From: Flectonema sp. DT1601
Taxonomy: Eukaryota; Euglenozoa; Diplonemea; Diplonemida; Diplonemidae
Direction of reading: 5' to 3'
NCBI GenBank assembly: GCA_964019425.1
Contig: OZ025805.1
Location: 213,501 to 277,500 of the forward strand
DNA: 64,000 nt
The notes beneath the pieces are model-generated. The model did not search any database. It saw only the letters and a program-made list of their open reading frames with translations, and had not been told where the DNA came from. Of the stretch, positions 44,587 to 55,757 are shown piece after piece. How positions within the stretch are numbered: the first letter of the stretch is position 1; each line of letters opens with the position of its first letter. Both the position numbers and the translations under genes were made by a program.

Positions 44587-46982
44587 ATGACAAGCACGGT
44601 GTCTTCGGGGGCTCCTGGACATGTCGAAGCATTGGAGCTGACTAATTTTAAAAGTTACAAAGGAACGCACTACATAGGTCCTTTTAGAGACTTTACTTGC
44701 ATCATAGGTCCTAATGGATCAGGTAAAAGTAATATCATGGATGCAATAAGTTTTGTGTTGGGGATTAGAACACATTCTATGAGAGCGAGTACGCTAAAAG
44801 ACTTGATTTACAATGTGGAAGATGAAGAGGTTGTTGATAAGGCGAGTGTGAAATTGAATTTCGCTGCTGTGAATTCGAAAATTGTCGTTTTTCAAAGGAC
44901 TGTTACGGGTTCGGGTAATTCAGATTTTTTAGTAGATGGAAAAAAACACAGTTGGGGGAGTTATGAAAAAGTTTTAGCACAGTATAACATATTGACTTCA
45001 TCAAGAAACTGTTTAATATTCCAAGGAGAGGTGGAATCAATGGTTCACAAACCCCTTCGAGACATCACTACCATGATTGAACTCGTAGCCGGTTCTGCCG
45101 ATCTAAAATCAGACTACGAAGCAAAAAAAAAAATTCATGAACAGACCAGCGAACGTTTTGCACAAACATCCAAACAAAAACGTGGGGCAATCTACGAACA
45201 AGATTTGTTGAAAATGCAAAAAGCCGAAGCAGACGACTACTACAAACACATGAACCAACTAGGTGTCGTTAAAAGTGACTATGCGATGCTTCAATTTTAC
45301 CACATTGAAAATGAGCTGTTTCAAGCAAAGAAACATCACCAAACAGCTATGAAGGTAGTCTCTGAGAAAGAAAAGAGTGCGAATGACTTAGAAGACAAAC
45401 ATCGGGCGTATAAGCAGCGCATCGCTGAATGTCACAAAGAGACGATGCAATTAATGAAGATCGAGCGATCGAAACAACATGACTTGTTGGCAAAAAAAAG
45501 AACAACAGCGGAATCCGACATGCAAACCAAAAATTTAGAATTTAAAATACAAAGAGTGAAGGCCCATTTGACAACAGCAAAGAAAGAAGGAACAGCTCAG
45601 TCAACTCGACTTGAAAATTTACAACAGGATCTGGCTGAACAAGAAACACTTATACAACAACACGAAACAGTATGGCTACAGGAAGACAAACAAGGTACGT
45701 TATCTGACAAAGACTACGATGAATTTCGCAGACTACGGGAGGAAGCCCAAGCCTCAACTGTTGGTCTCACTCAGGCTGTCCGACAAATCAAAAGAGAATC
45801 AGATCTGCTTTCACATCAAATAACTTCCTTAGAAGAGGTTGAGAAGGACCACATCCGACGAGTCAGAGCAGCTGAAGACCGCGCCAACACTTTTGAAAAA
45901 AAGAAGGAAGAACTCCAAAACCAAGGAGTAGACGCTTCTCAACAGAAAGAAGAACGTAACTCCGAATTACTAAACATTAAGGGACTACTTGAAAGACAAA
46001 AACAAGAATTAGCAAAGAAAGAGACAGCTTTAAAGTCAATCACCGAAGATGTCGCCAGCATTCGTCAGGACCGTGACGACAGTAAAAGTAGTCTCCGCAT
46101 GAAACAGGTTTGTAATTTTTTTTTTTTTTATTTTTTTAAAAATACGTACGCAACCTGTGGATTCTATTTCTACCGAACAATGGGTTTTTTCTTTTTGTGA
46201 TGACATTTGTGATGACATTATTTTCTCATATACCTTTCCGAATTTCTTTTGTCTTTTTGAAATTCAATTTTCTTTGCTCATTCTTCCTAGATGACATCCT
46301 CGCTAAATCGCTCAATCTCTTTGGAATTCTGCTGATTCGGTTTCGTTTTGTGCTGTAAAAACGATAATCTGGCCAAACTTAGTTTTATTACAATATAGTC
46401 CAGAATCTTTACTTTTTTGGGATTCCCAAAGTTTTCCCACAATTGCCCAGGGAGACTGTTCTCTAGCAAGTTACAGCTCTTCTAACAAAATGTAATTTTT
46501 TTTTTTTTTTTTTTAAATATGTTATATATCAGTCATTCCTTTTTTTTGCGAACAAATTTCGGACACCGAAAAAAACTTTCAAAAAAAAATTGTAAAATTT
46601 TCGATCGAAGCGGCATTTTAATGCGCTGCATCGTTGGGTTCATTTCCGTCCGAAATCGGGAGGTTGGCATCACATACTTGTCACCCGAATTGAGAAAAGA
46701 GATTTTGTGGTTTACTAAGTCAGCTCAGCCGTGGACAAGTACCAAAACTAAAAATTAATCGAAGGGTCTAATTTTACACTGCTGGCCCAGCGGGATCCAG
46801 GGAAAAAATAATCGAGCAAAAATATATTAAAGAGTACAAAGCATGTGCCGGTGAGGCAGATTGTTACTACCAGTCTTTTTGGACCTACTTTGATACTTAA
46901 TGAAAACACTTGTACAACACTTTCTTTATATGAAGTCACAACTTATGATGAATTATGAGCTATCTGAGCCACATGAAGTGAT

Positions 46983-47017
<35 letters not shown>

Positions 47018-50000
47018 AGCTAGTGCTGATGGAAGACTTCTCATACTCGGAAGAAGTGCTGTCTGACTCCTCAGTAGTGCTATCTGACCCCTCGGAGGTA
47101 CTAATTGGAGGGTGAGATTTGACTATTTATATCCAACAGATCCCTGTATTGTATGGTTCTGATGCCTCGGACATCCACCATTCGGTGATATTCTGAGTGA
47201 GGCTCTGGTTTCCTGATTTACACGAGGGTGTAGTTGGTGATGGTGACACGTGACTCAGAAGTAATATTCTCAGCACGTCGAACCAATGTTTTGACAACTA
47301 TTTCAGGGAAGCTTCCAACAAGTGGGCCATTATCACCACCACAGACACAGATGCAACATTTTCCTTACATAATTGCTACTAGGGTTGATTTGTTAGTAAA
47401 AAAGTGCATATCTCTTGAGTGCGGGAGAAGGGAAAAAAAATAGTAAAAAAAAAAAAATTGGGGGTGTTTTTTACTCAGATTTTCTCGATCTTTCCATTCC
47501 AAGTCTGGGGTTAATATTTATCATTGAGTAGTACCAAGGAAATCTTGCAAAGAGACGTTTATCTCTTTTTAGCAGCACTTACCATGTTTAAAAGTATATC
47601 CCTATGCCTAATTTTACAGATCGCACCCTCCCCGATTCCAAAAAATAAAAAATCGAGCAAAAGTAACAAATCGTGTGACCTTGCTCAGGCAGTGAGAAAA
47701 TGGTGTTTTTTGTTCGCAAAAAAAAGGAATGATATACGCAACCTGTGGATTCTATTTCTACCGAACAATGGTTTTTTCTTTTTTGTGATGACATTTGTGA
47801 TGACATTATTTTCTCATATACCTTTCCGAATTTCTTTTGTCTTTTTGAAATTCAATTTTCTTTGCTCATTCTTCCTAGATGACATCCTCGCTAAATCGCT
47901 CAATCTCTTTGGAATTCTGCTGGTTTCTAAATCTTGGAAACATTAGTAGTTTTAAAAAAACGTTTCAAAAAACGAGTTTTTTTTATTACAATATAGTCCA
48001 GAATCTTTACTTTTTTGGGATTCCCAAGGTTTTCCCACAATTGCCCAGGGAGACTGTTCTCTAGCAAGTTACAGCTCTTCTTACAAAACCCCAATCGGCG
48101 ATGCATGCCAAAATTCACTTTTTTTTTATTCAACACTTTTAATTTTAATTTTAATTTTTCTTTTTTTTTTTTTTTTTGTAATCGTGTGCACGACCGATAC
48201 AAATCCTAATAAAAGGGGAAAAAAAAAAAAAAAAAAGTTTGGTCAATACTGGCACAGTTTTTAAACTCTACCGAACAACGTGTTTTTGTGAATACAAAAA
48301 ACAACAACCACAACAGGCCCTTCAGGATATGATGAAACTTTTCAATGGTGTCAGAGGAAGACTATGCGACTTGATTACAATCCCAAACGCAAACTATAAA
48401 ATGGCAATTGCAGTTGCCATGGGAAGACACATGGATGCGATTGTAACGGATTCTGACAGAACTGCTCATGAATGCGTTCAGTACCTAAAGGACCAGAGAA
48501 TAGGAATGATGAACTTTATCCCGCTTACTTCAGTTCGAGGTAAACCTGTCACTGATGATCATCGAATCCTAGGAGGAAGTTCAGTACCTGCGGTCGATTG
48601 CATAAAATTTGAACCGACTCTGCTCCCTGCCATCAGATACTCATTGGGAACTACTATCGTTTCGGGAAGCTTGAAAGAAGCTGAAAAGGTTGCTTGGGAA
48701 CACCCTTCAGGTCAACGTAATAAAGTAGTCACCTTAGACGGAACTGTCCTCCAAAAGAACGGAGTAATGACAGGTGGATCTGCGAGTATCGAGTCTCGTG
48801 TTAGAAAGTTTGAAGAGAAGGACTTGGATGAAAAAAAAGCAAAAAGAGATAAACTCGCGACTGAAATCAGGTCTATTCACATGGAGAATGTTAGAACTGA
48901 GGAACGTGCAAGAGACCTCGATAGTCAACTGCAATCAGAGGAACAACGCTCAACCCATTTAAAGACCGATGTCAATCAGTGGGAGCAAAAACAGATCCAA
49001 GCCAATGAAGAAAAAACTTTACTCGCAAAAGAGTCCGATGTGTTCGGACCTAAACTAAAAACTCTCCGAACTCAAAAATCTGAATTGGATGAAAAATATG
49101 AAAATCTTCAAAAAAAAATAACTGAAGCCGAATCAAAAATTTTCGGAACTTTTGGAAAACGAGTAAACATCAGAGATGTTCGAGATTTTGAACGCAGGGA
49201 ACTAAACAAGGAAAAGGATAGAGCTTCGAAGAGGACTTCTATACACGGAATCATAGAAAAGTTAAGAACCCAACTCGACTTTGAACAAAAACGAGAGCAG
49301 CCATCCTCCGCAGAGGAGCTCTCTGAAAAATTAAAACAATTCCAAGGGGAGTATTCGGCTAAGAAAAAAGCTGATCAGGAAAGACAAAAATCAGAACTAA
49401 AGATCGACAATGAACTCACAGAAGCAAAAAAATCAGTTGAATCGAAAAATAAAGACCTGAAAGATGAAGAGTTTCAATTAAAAAAAATAAAAAAAGCACT
49501 TGACACCCGAAACGAAGAATTAGAACAAGCAAAGAAAGACAAACAACACGTGATGACGATAAGTGAAAAACTTAGAGCTCAGAGATCTGTCTTGTATTCT
49601 AAATGCACAGCAGAAGACATTGAGTTACCTCTAGCGAGTAGTAAACGTAAACGTGACGCAGAAGAAACTGCTGATGAAGATCAAAATCGTTTTCAAGAAG
49701 CGTTAACAGATGAGAAAGGATACATCACTGTGAGTGAAGTGTTCGCTAATCGATCCCAACTAAATCAAGATGATCCAAAAAGTAAAAAAAAACAAACGAC
49801 GTCAGACATTGCTAAACAAGCTCACCAGCAACTAGTCGGGTTGGATTTCACAAAATTGTCATCTGAACTCAGGTCAGCTGTTCGAAAGGGAAAAAGTCAA
49901 TTCAAAGAGAAAGCAATCATCCTCGAACATAAGATAGACGATGTTCATAATAAACTCGACAAACTCACACCAAACTTAAAAGCAAACAGCAAGTTCAAAG

Positions 50001-50587
50001 ACGCCGCTGGTAAGTTTAGCAAAAGTACCTTAGATTTAGACGAGGCTCGCACAGCACATAGAAAAGCAACTGTTGCGTTTGATACTGTCAAGGAAAAGAG
50101 ATTTGTTAAATTTCAAAAAGCCTTTGAAATTGTATCGAAAGAGTTCACAGAAATCTACTCAACTCTAACACTTGGAACACGTGGTGCTGGTGTTGGTGGT
50201 CAGGCTTACCTTTTATCAAACGAGTATGATGAGCCTTACCTGGGTGATACCAACTGGGGTGTCATCCCTCCGGGTAAAATCTATCTTGAAAAGGAGCATC
50301 TCTCTGGAGGTGAAAAAACAGTTGCGGCTCTCGCTCTTTTATTCGCAATTCATAAAGTTTGTCCATCCCCTTTCTTCGTTCTAGATGAAGTAGATGCTGC
50401 ACTTGATCAGGGTAATGTTGCAAAGGTTGTTAACTATGTTCGTCAGACCTGTTCTTCATGTCAATTTCTTGTCATCAGTTTGAAGGAATCATTTTACGTA
50501 ACTTCAAACGGGATTGTCGGTGTTCACAAAGTCACCGATGAACACACTTCAGGTATCAAAACACTTGATCTTACACAGTATGCTTAA
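44587..50587 (+). CDS. SMC1: SMC1 cohesin subunit
   Basis: Exons 44587-46107 and 48317-50587 encode 1263 residues (human SMC1A is 1233). The start MTSTVSS is the first ATG; the frame is open a little further upstream. The N-terminal head has LTNFKSYKG and Walker A GPNGSGKSN. Exon 2 begins at the hinge (ALQDMMKLFNGVRGRL, then MDAIVTDSDRTAHECVQYLK), which dimerises with SMC3. The C-terminal head has the ABC signature LSGGEKTVAAL and Walker B PFFVLDEVDAALD. SMC1 and SMC3 form the cohesin ring that holds sister chromatids. The long coiled coils flank the hinge. The 2.2 kb intron (46108-48316) lies between coiled coil and hinge and holds a repeat-flanked insertion. The splice junctions keep frame (GTTTGT donor, CAACAG acceptor) and leave no gap against SMC1. 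Confidence 0.96.
46148..48088. mobile_element. Insertion in the SMC1 intron with ~345 bp direct terminal repeats
   Basis: Direct repeats at 46148-46490 and 47736-48088 begin ACGCAACCTGTGG and end AGCTCTTCTAACAAAA-like, with a diverged patch in the middle. The 1.25 kb interior is bounded by a perfect 23-base inverted repeat (46534-46556 against 47709-47731). It contains a CAT microsatellite at about 46983-47020. On the minus strand this lies in a coding-looking stretch with an aspartate run. The layout could be an LTR-type or other old element; no family is recognised. It is broken and non-coding as it stands. Confidence 0.6.
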
Positions 50588-51559
50588 ATTGTTTCTTTTC
50601 AAAATTGTGTGTTGAGACCCAGTGTGATGGTATCAAACACATCCTGAATAGCTGAATAAGGGTCGTTTTTTTTTTTTTTAAACTTTTTTAGAGCAACTAT
50701 TTATTCCCCAAGTATTAAGTCTTCTTTCCCACCACCCGTATGCTATCTTGATGCAGTAAAAAAAAAAAAAAACTACATTAGGTATTTCATTTTTTTCTTT
50801 TTTCCCTTTTTGTTCTTCTTTAGGATGTTTGTGGAAGTAATCCACTTTATCGGCTTTAAGCCGTTTTTTTTTTTAAATTTCTGTTAGATGTTTTTTTTTT
50901 TTTTTTTTTTTTCTTTCTCTCCCCTTTTCCTCTCTCTTCCCCATTATTTCACTTAAAAAAAACAAACAAACAAACAATGAAGCCATGTATTAATGGTTCT
51001 TACAAGGGAGAGAGAGGGTACGTTCACGAACACTCGCAGTCTATTTGCATGTGAGTTTTCATTTTAACCGATCGATAAAAAAAAACTGATAAGTGTGTCT
51101 TCAGTTCATTTTGCTAAATACCTCTTCTCTTCTCTTTTTTTTTTTTTTTTTTTTTGAATAATATTGTAGTGATGATGAAGTCACTTTTTTAAAAAAAAAA
51201 AAAAAAAAAAGTTAAAGAAATTCAGGTTGCCCCTCCAGAGGGAGTGGGGGTGGGTGACCAGCTCGTGTTGCTGTCGCTTTGCTCAACTCATTTTTTTTTT
51301 TTTTTTAAAAAAAAAAAAATATAATTGGATACTCTTATAGACTGATAGATTAAGTGAATGCTTTGTTATGTTTTTTTTTTTTTTTTTTGGTATTTATATT
51401 TTTCTCTTTTATCAGGTTTTTGAAGATTGAGTATAAAAAAAAATGTTAACGATTCACCCAATTTCGCGATGTATTTGTTTTGTTTTGTCAAATCAAAAAG
51501 TTTCATTACATTTCATACTCCTGTAGAATAAAACAAAACTTTACTCCAAATCAAATTAA
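50588..51559. other. Intergenic, homopolymer-rich
   Basis: No repeat family or gene is seen. Poly(T) and poly(A) runs alternate with short unique pieces. CTCCTGTAG ending at 51536 precedes the cyclin start codon by 23 bases. Confidence 0.5.
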
Positions 51560-52309
51560 ATGTGCCTCGGGAACACTTCTTTATTGTCAGTAAGAAATGA
51601 TGAAGTTCCTCTAAATGGTGTTGTAGCGATACTTAAGAGAATGATTAGCTGTAGTCAAACTGACGCAAGAGGAGTCTTCGACAGCCAACACGTACCTGAC
51701 ATCCCGCTCGAACACTATCTCGAGTCGTGGAAAAGATCAGGTTGCAGTACTGAGTGTTTTATATTCGTGGCAATTTATATTTCAAGATGCTCATATCCGG
51801 TAACTCCAAGCAGTATTCATAGGCTCGTACTGGCAGCTTTGGTTGTTGCTTGTAAGTTTAGAGATGACTTTTGTTACAGTAATGTAGTTTATGCCAATTT
51901 AGGAGGTGTTTCTCTCCACGAAATGAATCGACTGGAGGCAGCGTTGTTATTGTCTTGTGGATGGAATATGGAAGTGAGTCCTCAGCAGTTCACTGAAACT
52001 CTTGCGCTTTGTCAAGAAGAAGAATTGAAAATGAAAAACACATCAGTTTTGATGCCAAGTCAGTTTACTTCGGTTTTAAACGTCGTGAGATCTGATCAGA
52101 AAGAGTCACTTGGATTGTTATTTGATGGAACTCGTGTTGTTGGTGTCGTTCCCGGATCTCCTGCTCACCGAGCAGGCATGCAACGAAACACTATTATCGT
52201 CAGCGTCAACAGAACTGTTTGTGAATCCGCAAAACATTTATTAAGTCTTTTAATGATCGGAAACCAACTTGTGATTCAAACCCGAGATCTTATTGTTGTT
52301 AACTATTGA
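51560..52309 (+). CDS. PHO80-like cyclin fused to a PDZ domain
   Basis: The protein is 249 residues, intronless. Residues 45-148 match PHO80-type cyclins: the helix block TECFIFVAIYISRCSY, then IHRLVLAALVVACKFRDD, and YANLGGVSLHEMNRLEAALL, the usual length of one cyclin box. Such cyclins bind and activate Pho85/CDK5-type kinases in nutrient and cell-cycle control. Residues 178-245 match a PDZ domain: SLGLLFDGTRVVGVVPGSPA, then HRAGMQRNTIIVSVN and a final beta strand. The pattern GSPAxRAGM is typical of PDZ domains that bind C-terminal peptides. I know of no standard family with this pairing. There is no stop or frame change between the domains. A simple inference is that the PDZ localises the cyclin-kinase complex. 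Confidence 0.88.
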   Translation: MCLGNTSLLSVRNDEVPLNGVVAILKRMISCSQTDARGVFDSQHVPDIPLEHYLESWKRSGCSTECFIFVAIYISRCSYPVTPSSIHRLVLAALVVACKFRDDFCYSNVVYANLGGVSLHEMNRLEAALLLSCGWNMEVSPQQFTETLALCQEEELKMKNTSVLMPSQFTSVLNVVRSDQKESLGLLFDGTRVVGVVPGSPAHRAGMQRNTIIVSVNRTVCESAKHLLSLLMIGNQLVIQTRDLIVVNY

Positions 52310-52314
52310 GTTAA

Positions 52315-52317
<3 letters not shown>

Positions 52318-52355
<38 letters not shown>

Positions 52356-52358
52356 AGG
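52318..52358. repeat. (GA)n microsatellite after the cyclin gene
   Basis: A GA run with GGGAGA variants follows the cyclin stop within about 10 bases. Confidence 0.9.
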
Positions 52359-52369
52359 TCCCTATATAC

Positions 52370-52738
52370 CACTGGCTCCACGTAAAAAAAAAAAAAAAAA
52401 ATAATATTAACAGTAGCTATTGAAATTGAAATTTTCCACTGCGTCGGTATCTTTGTTTCGTTGTATGGAAGAACGTAGACGTTTACTTCATATATTTTGA
52501 GACAAAAAAAACTGACGGCAGCAAGTTAGGTTGTGAGTCACGTCCTCGTCCTCATCCTCCTCTGGGAGTATGATGGCATTGGAAAGTATACACGTCCCCA
52601 ACCTAATTTTATTATGTCTTGTTGTTCTTGTAAGTCGGGAGATCAAAAAAATAATTAAAAAAAAAAAAAAAATCCAGATACTGAAAACCCTCATGAGAGT
52701 ACTACTGCAAAACTAATTATTTTACGTGGAGCCCGGTG
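52370..52738. mobile_element. Small TIR element (MITE-like), ~369 bp
   Basis: Left end CACTGGCTCCACGTAAAA faces right end TTTTACGTGGAGCCCGGTG: a 14-base perfect inverted core (GGCTCCACGTAAAA) extended outward with one insertion. The interior is AT-rich with no long frame and no transposase. The CAC...GTG ends recall CACTA-type or related DNA transposons. No clear target duplication is seen. Confidence 0.65.
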
Positions 52739-53249
52739 ATGTCTATTTTTTTTTTTTTTTTTATTGTTTCCTTCTTTTATACTGTTTTTTTTTTTTTTAT
52801 TCTCTCCCTTTTATTTATTTGTTTTTTGTTTTCTTTTTCCCCTTTTCTATATATTTTTTTTTGGTTTAGATTTTCTACCTATTCAAACAATCCAATCTAA
52901 TTTAAAAAAAAAAAAAATAAAGAAAGATTCTGATAGAGTTTTATTCCGCAAAAAAAAAAATTGTTTTTTTTTTTTTTTTTTTTTTTTTTTTCCCCTTTTC
53001 TATCTTCCTTGTAGTTAAATCGCGGCAGACTGTACTCTGTGGCTTCTTTTTCTTCTGATAATTGCAGTGAGACCAAAGATGTTCGCTCAAGGTGTCCACA
53101 AAGGTGGGGGAAAAAAAAAAAGAGAAAAAACAAAAAAAAAAAAAAAGTATTAGAAATTTTATTTTCTCCAATCACCCATTCCCGTTTTTTTTATTTTATT
53201 ATTATTATTATTTTTTATTTTTTTACCACAAAACCCCCTTGTTCGGTAG

Positions 53250-53281
<32 letters not shown>

Positions 53282-53499
53282 AACATTTGATGTGCATAAT
53301 GTGCGTGATTGACCTATTTCCTTTTTTTTTTAAATAGGGTTTTGCACCGGTTATGCACAAAAAAAAAAAAAAAGTAAAGGTCGATTCTTTTCATTAATCG
53401 GTACCATGACAGTATTAGGTGGTTGACTACAGAATAAAAAAGGAAAAAAAAAAAAAGAAAATTAATTTGTGAACAGTAAGACAAGAAACTATCACCCAT
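52739..53499. other. Homopolymer-rich segment before the rRNA fragment
   Basis: Very long poly(T) and poly(A) runs dominate. One GC-richer island (53005-53110) has no recognised match. Nothing like the rest of an 18S gene is visible, so the rRNA match does not extend upstream. Confidence 0.5.
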
Positions 53500-53690
53500 A
53501 GTGGTGACACTACTAAGACTTGAAAGGTCAAGAGAAGTGATTTGGCTGTGGGATAGAGCTGGGGGGAGAGAGCTCTCTGCGGACAACCGCTTAGAGCGTT
53601 TCGAATCCCAGCAATATTTCTCAGATAGAGGAAGCAAAAGTCGTAACAAGGTTGGTGTAGGTGAACCCGCAGCAGCCTTATTTCGTGTTC
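53500..53690 (+). rRNA. 18S rRNA 3'-end fragment (helices 44-45), divergent
   Basis: AGAGGAAGCAAAAGTCGTAA, then CAAGG and GTAGGTGAACCCGCAG, at about 53626-53676, match the universal end of 18S rRNA. Upstream, 53500-53625 can form the long decoding helix (TGGGAT/ATCCCA, AGAGCT/AGCTCT, GCGG-ACAA-CCGC). In helix 45, two pairs differ from the usual sequence on both strands yet still pair; two mismatches remain. The very conserved word before helix 44 (CACCGCCCGTC) is absent. It is therefore either a pseudogene fragment or a piece of a divergent, possibly broken-up rRNA. Confidence 0.7.
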
Positions 53691-54116
53691 ACAACAAACT
53701 ACAACTGGATCGAATCATCACTCCACACTTGGTCATTGGGATCGTTTTTTATTTTATTTTTTTTTGTGAGGTCAACAAACGATGCTTTACAACGTCAAAA
53801 AAAAACAACTACTTTCCACTAATTTATTATTATTATTATTATTTTGATTTCCTTATTTTTTTTTTTTACATGTCCATATAATTAGTGATAATGATATTTT
53901 TTTACTTGACTGAAAAAAAAAAAAAAAAAAAAAAAAAGAAAAAGAAAAAAACGAAGACTTTTTCTCCGTTTCCTGTCACCTTAACTTTTTATTTTCCGTT
54001 ACTTGAACCTAAAAAAAAAAAAAAAGAAAAAAAAAAAAAACATTTTCGCTGTTGGATGCCAACACCTTTTTTTCTGCCTCACTAAGCTGGAAAGGAAATT
54101 CACTAGAAAGTTGGAG
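53691..54116. other. Spacer after the rRNA fragment
   Basis: Mostly poly(A)/poly(T). It would be the internal transcribed spacer position if the rRNA piece belonged to an operon-like unit. Confidence 0.4.
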
Positions 54117-54310
54117 AATTTGAATGATGGTCAGCGTTCACAATAGCAAGCAACCAGTCCTGAGCTACAGAGGACACGGATCTGCTATGTTGGGAACTGA
54201 CTTGAACTTTCCGAAGAGAGCAACCACCTACGCGAGTGTTATTTTGATGCTGTGACACTTGCGAATTTCAACGCAATGACCAGAAGTCATCACATACTTT
54301 AATCGTTTGT
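54117..54310 (+). ncRNA. GC-richer island downstream of the rRNA fragment, possible structured RNA
   Basis: This 190-base island is free of homopolymers and has adjacent hairpins TTGCG-AATTTCAA-CGCAA and ATGAC-CAGAA-GTCAT. It contains ACACGGATCTG and CGAAGAGAGCA, weakly like words in 5.8S rRNA, in the right order and at the expected position after an 18S end. The spacing does not match well, so the 5.8S reading is only a possibility. Confidence 0.25.
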
Positions 54311-55027
54311 GTTATTAGCTGTAAATCAATCCATTAGCGTGAATCCGTAGGTGTGTTGACACTATTTTGATGGAAAGAAAAAAAAACAAAAAACAGAAAT
54401 TTTTTTTTATTACAGTTGGCACCCAATGGTGATTTTTTTTTTTATTATTTTTTTTTTTTTTTTTTTTTGCGATTTAGAAAAATTCTTTTGGGTGGGGTAC
54501 CAATGGAGAAAAACAAGAGTTTTGGGAGCAACAGAGAATTTTCCAAAAAAAAAAAAGAAAAAAAAAAGGTGAAATAATGAAATAAAATGAATCAAATAAG
54601 CAAACAACATCCAACCCTTTTTTCTTTATTTTGTTTTGTGATACACGTTTTGTGTCAACCAATTTCTTGTGGAACAATCATCCAACCAAGATTGGTAAAT
54701 TAAAAGCCTAGTTTTCAATGAGGTGTGTCTTTGTTAAATCTTGATACACAAAAAGAAAAAAAAAAAAAAAAAAACACGAAATATTTTTTTTTTTTTTTTT
54801 GAGAAATTCTCCTTGGATTCCAACACATACAAACAAAAATTCCGAATTTGGAGTGAAAAACTTTTTTATGTGTTGAGATTGCAGTTTTTTTTCACTCTAG
54901 TTTTTTTTTTTTTTTTTTTTTCTTTTTTTTAGTTTGTATGGCGACTGAACTGATTGAAGTACGGAAGGTGACAAAGACAAGTACTAATTTGCGAGGTGTT
55001 CGGAAAACGTCACTTTTTTTTTTCAAC

Positions 55028-55061
<34 letters not shown>

Positions 55062-55722
55062 TTTTCATGCGGAAACTAATTTTGAGTAAACTTTCTGTGC
55101 GTTTTTTGTAACAGGTAAAAATAAAAGTTTGCCTTTTATTATTTTTTCCCCGAAGCCCGCATATAATACAAAAAAAAAAAAAAAAAAAATCAATTAAGGA
55201 GTTATTTCAAAAAAATCGTTCTTGGAGTTCTTTGGACGGAGTCACCTTATTTGTGTGAGTCGTTTAGTTAACATGAACGTGAAAAAGAAAAAAAAGAAAA
55301 AAAGAAAAAAAAAGAAAAAAATTAAAATTAGATCGACCATCCACAAGTAGTGGGTAGGGGGACGAACCGTTTGAACTGGCCATAAAGGCTTACACAATCG
55401 CGGAACAACAAGGCTCCTCGACGTGTTGCTAGCCAGTCCATTCGGACTACCTTTCGGTTGGTTTTTTTTTGTTTTGTTTTCCCCTGTCTTCAATTTGAAG
55501 GTGATTTTTATTGAGCCTTTGATCTTGTTCGGTAATTCCTGAGGGGTAAAGAATTCACTTGCAATAGGGGCTAGATGCTACTAGTTCAGAAATCAGAAAA
55601 ACCCTTTACGAACATACATAAAAAAACGTTTTTGCTTTTTCGCAGTCACTGACAGATTTTAACCTAAGAGTAAGGAAATCTTTGGTTTGGTTAAGTTTCA
55701 GCGACACAACTGCAGGGTAAAA

Positions 55723-55757
<35 letters not shown>

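Noticed and set aside
47234-47443. Short plus-strand frame in the SMC1 intron insertion
   Set aside because: It has no domain, and the other strand of the same insertion is equally coding-like, so no gene can be supported.
52500-52640. GGGAGTATGATGGCA and ACTGACGGCAGC, which look like central 18S rRNA words
   Set aside because: They lie in the wrong order and inside the inverted-repeat element 52370-52738. The more conserved flanking words are absent.
55110-55145. GTTTGCCTTTTATTA, like the U5 snRNA loop
   Set aside because: No stem forms around it and no Sm site was found.
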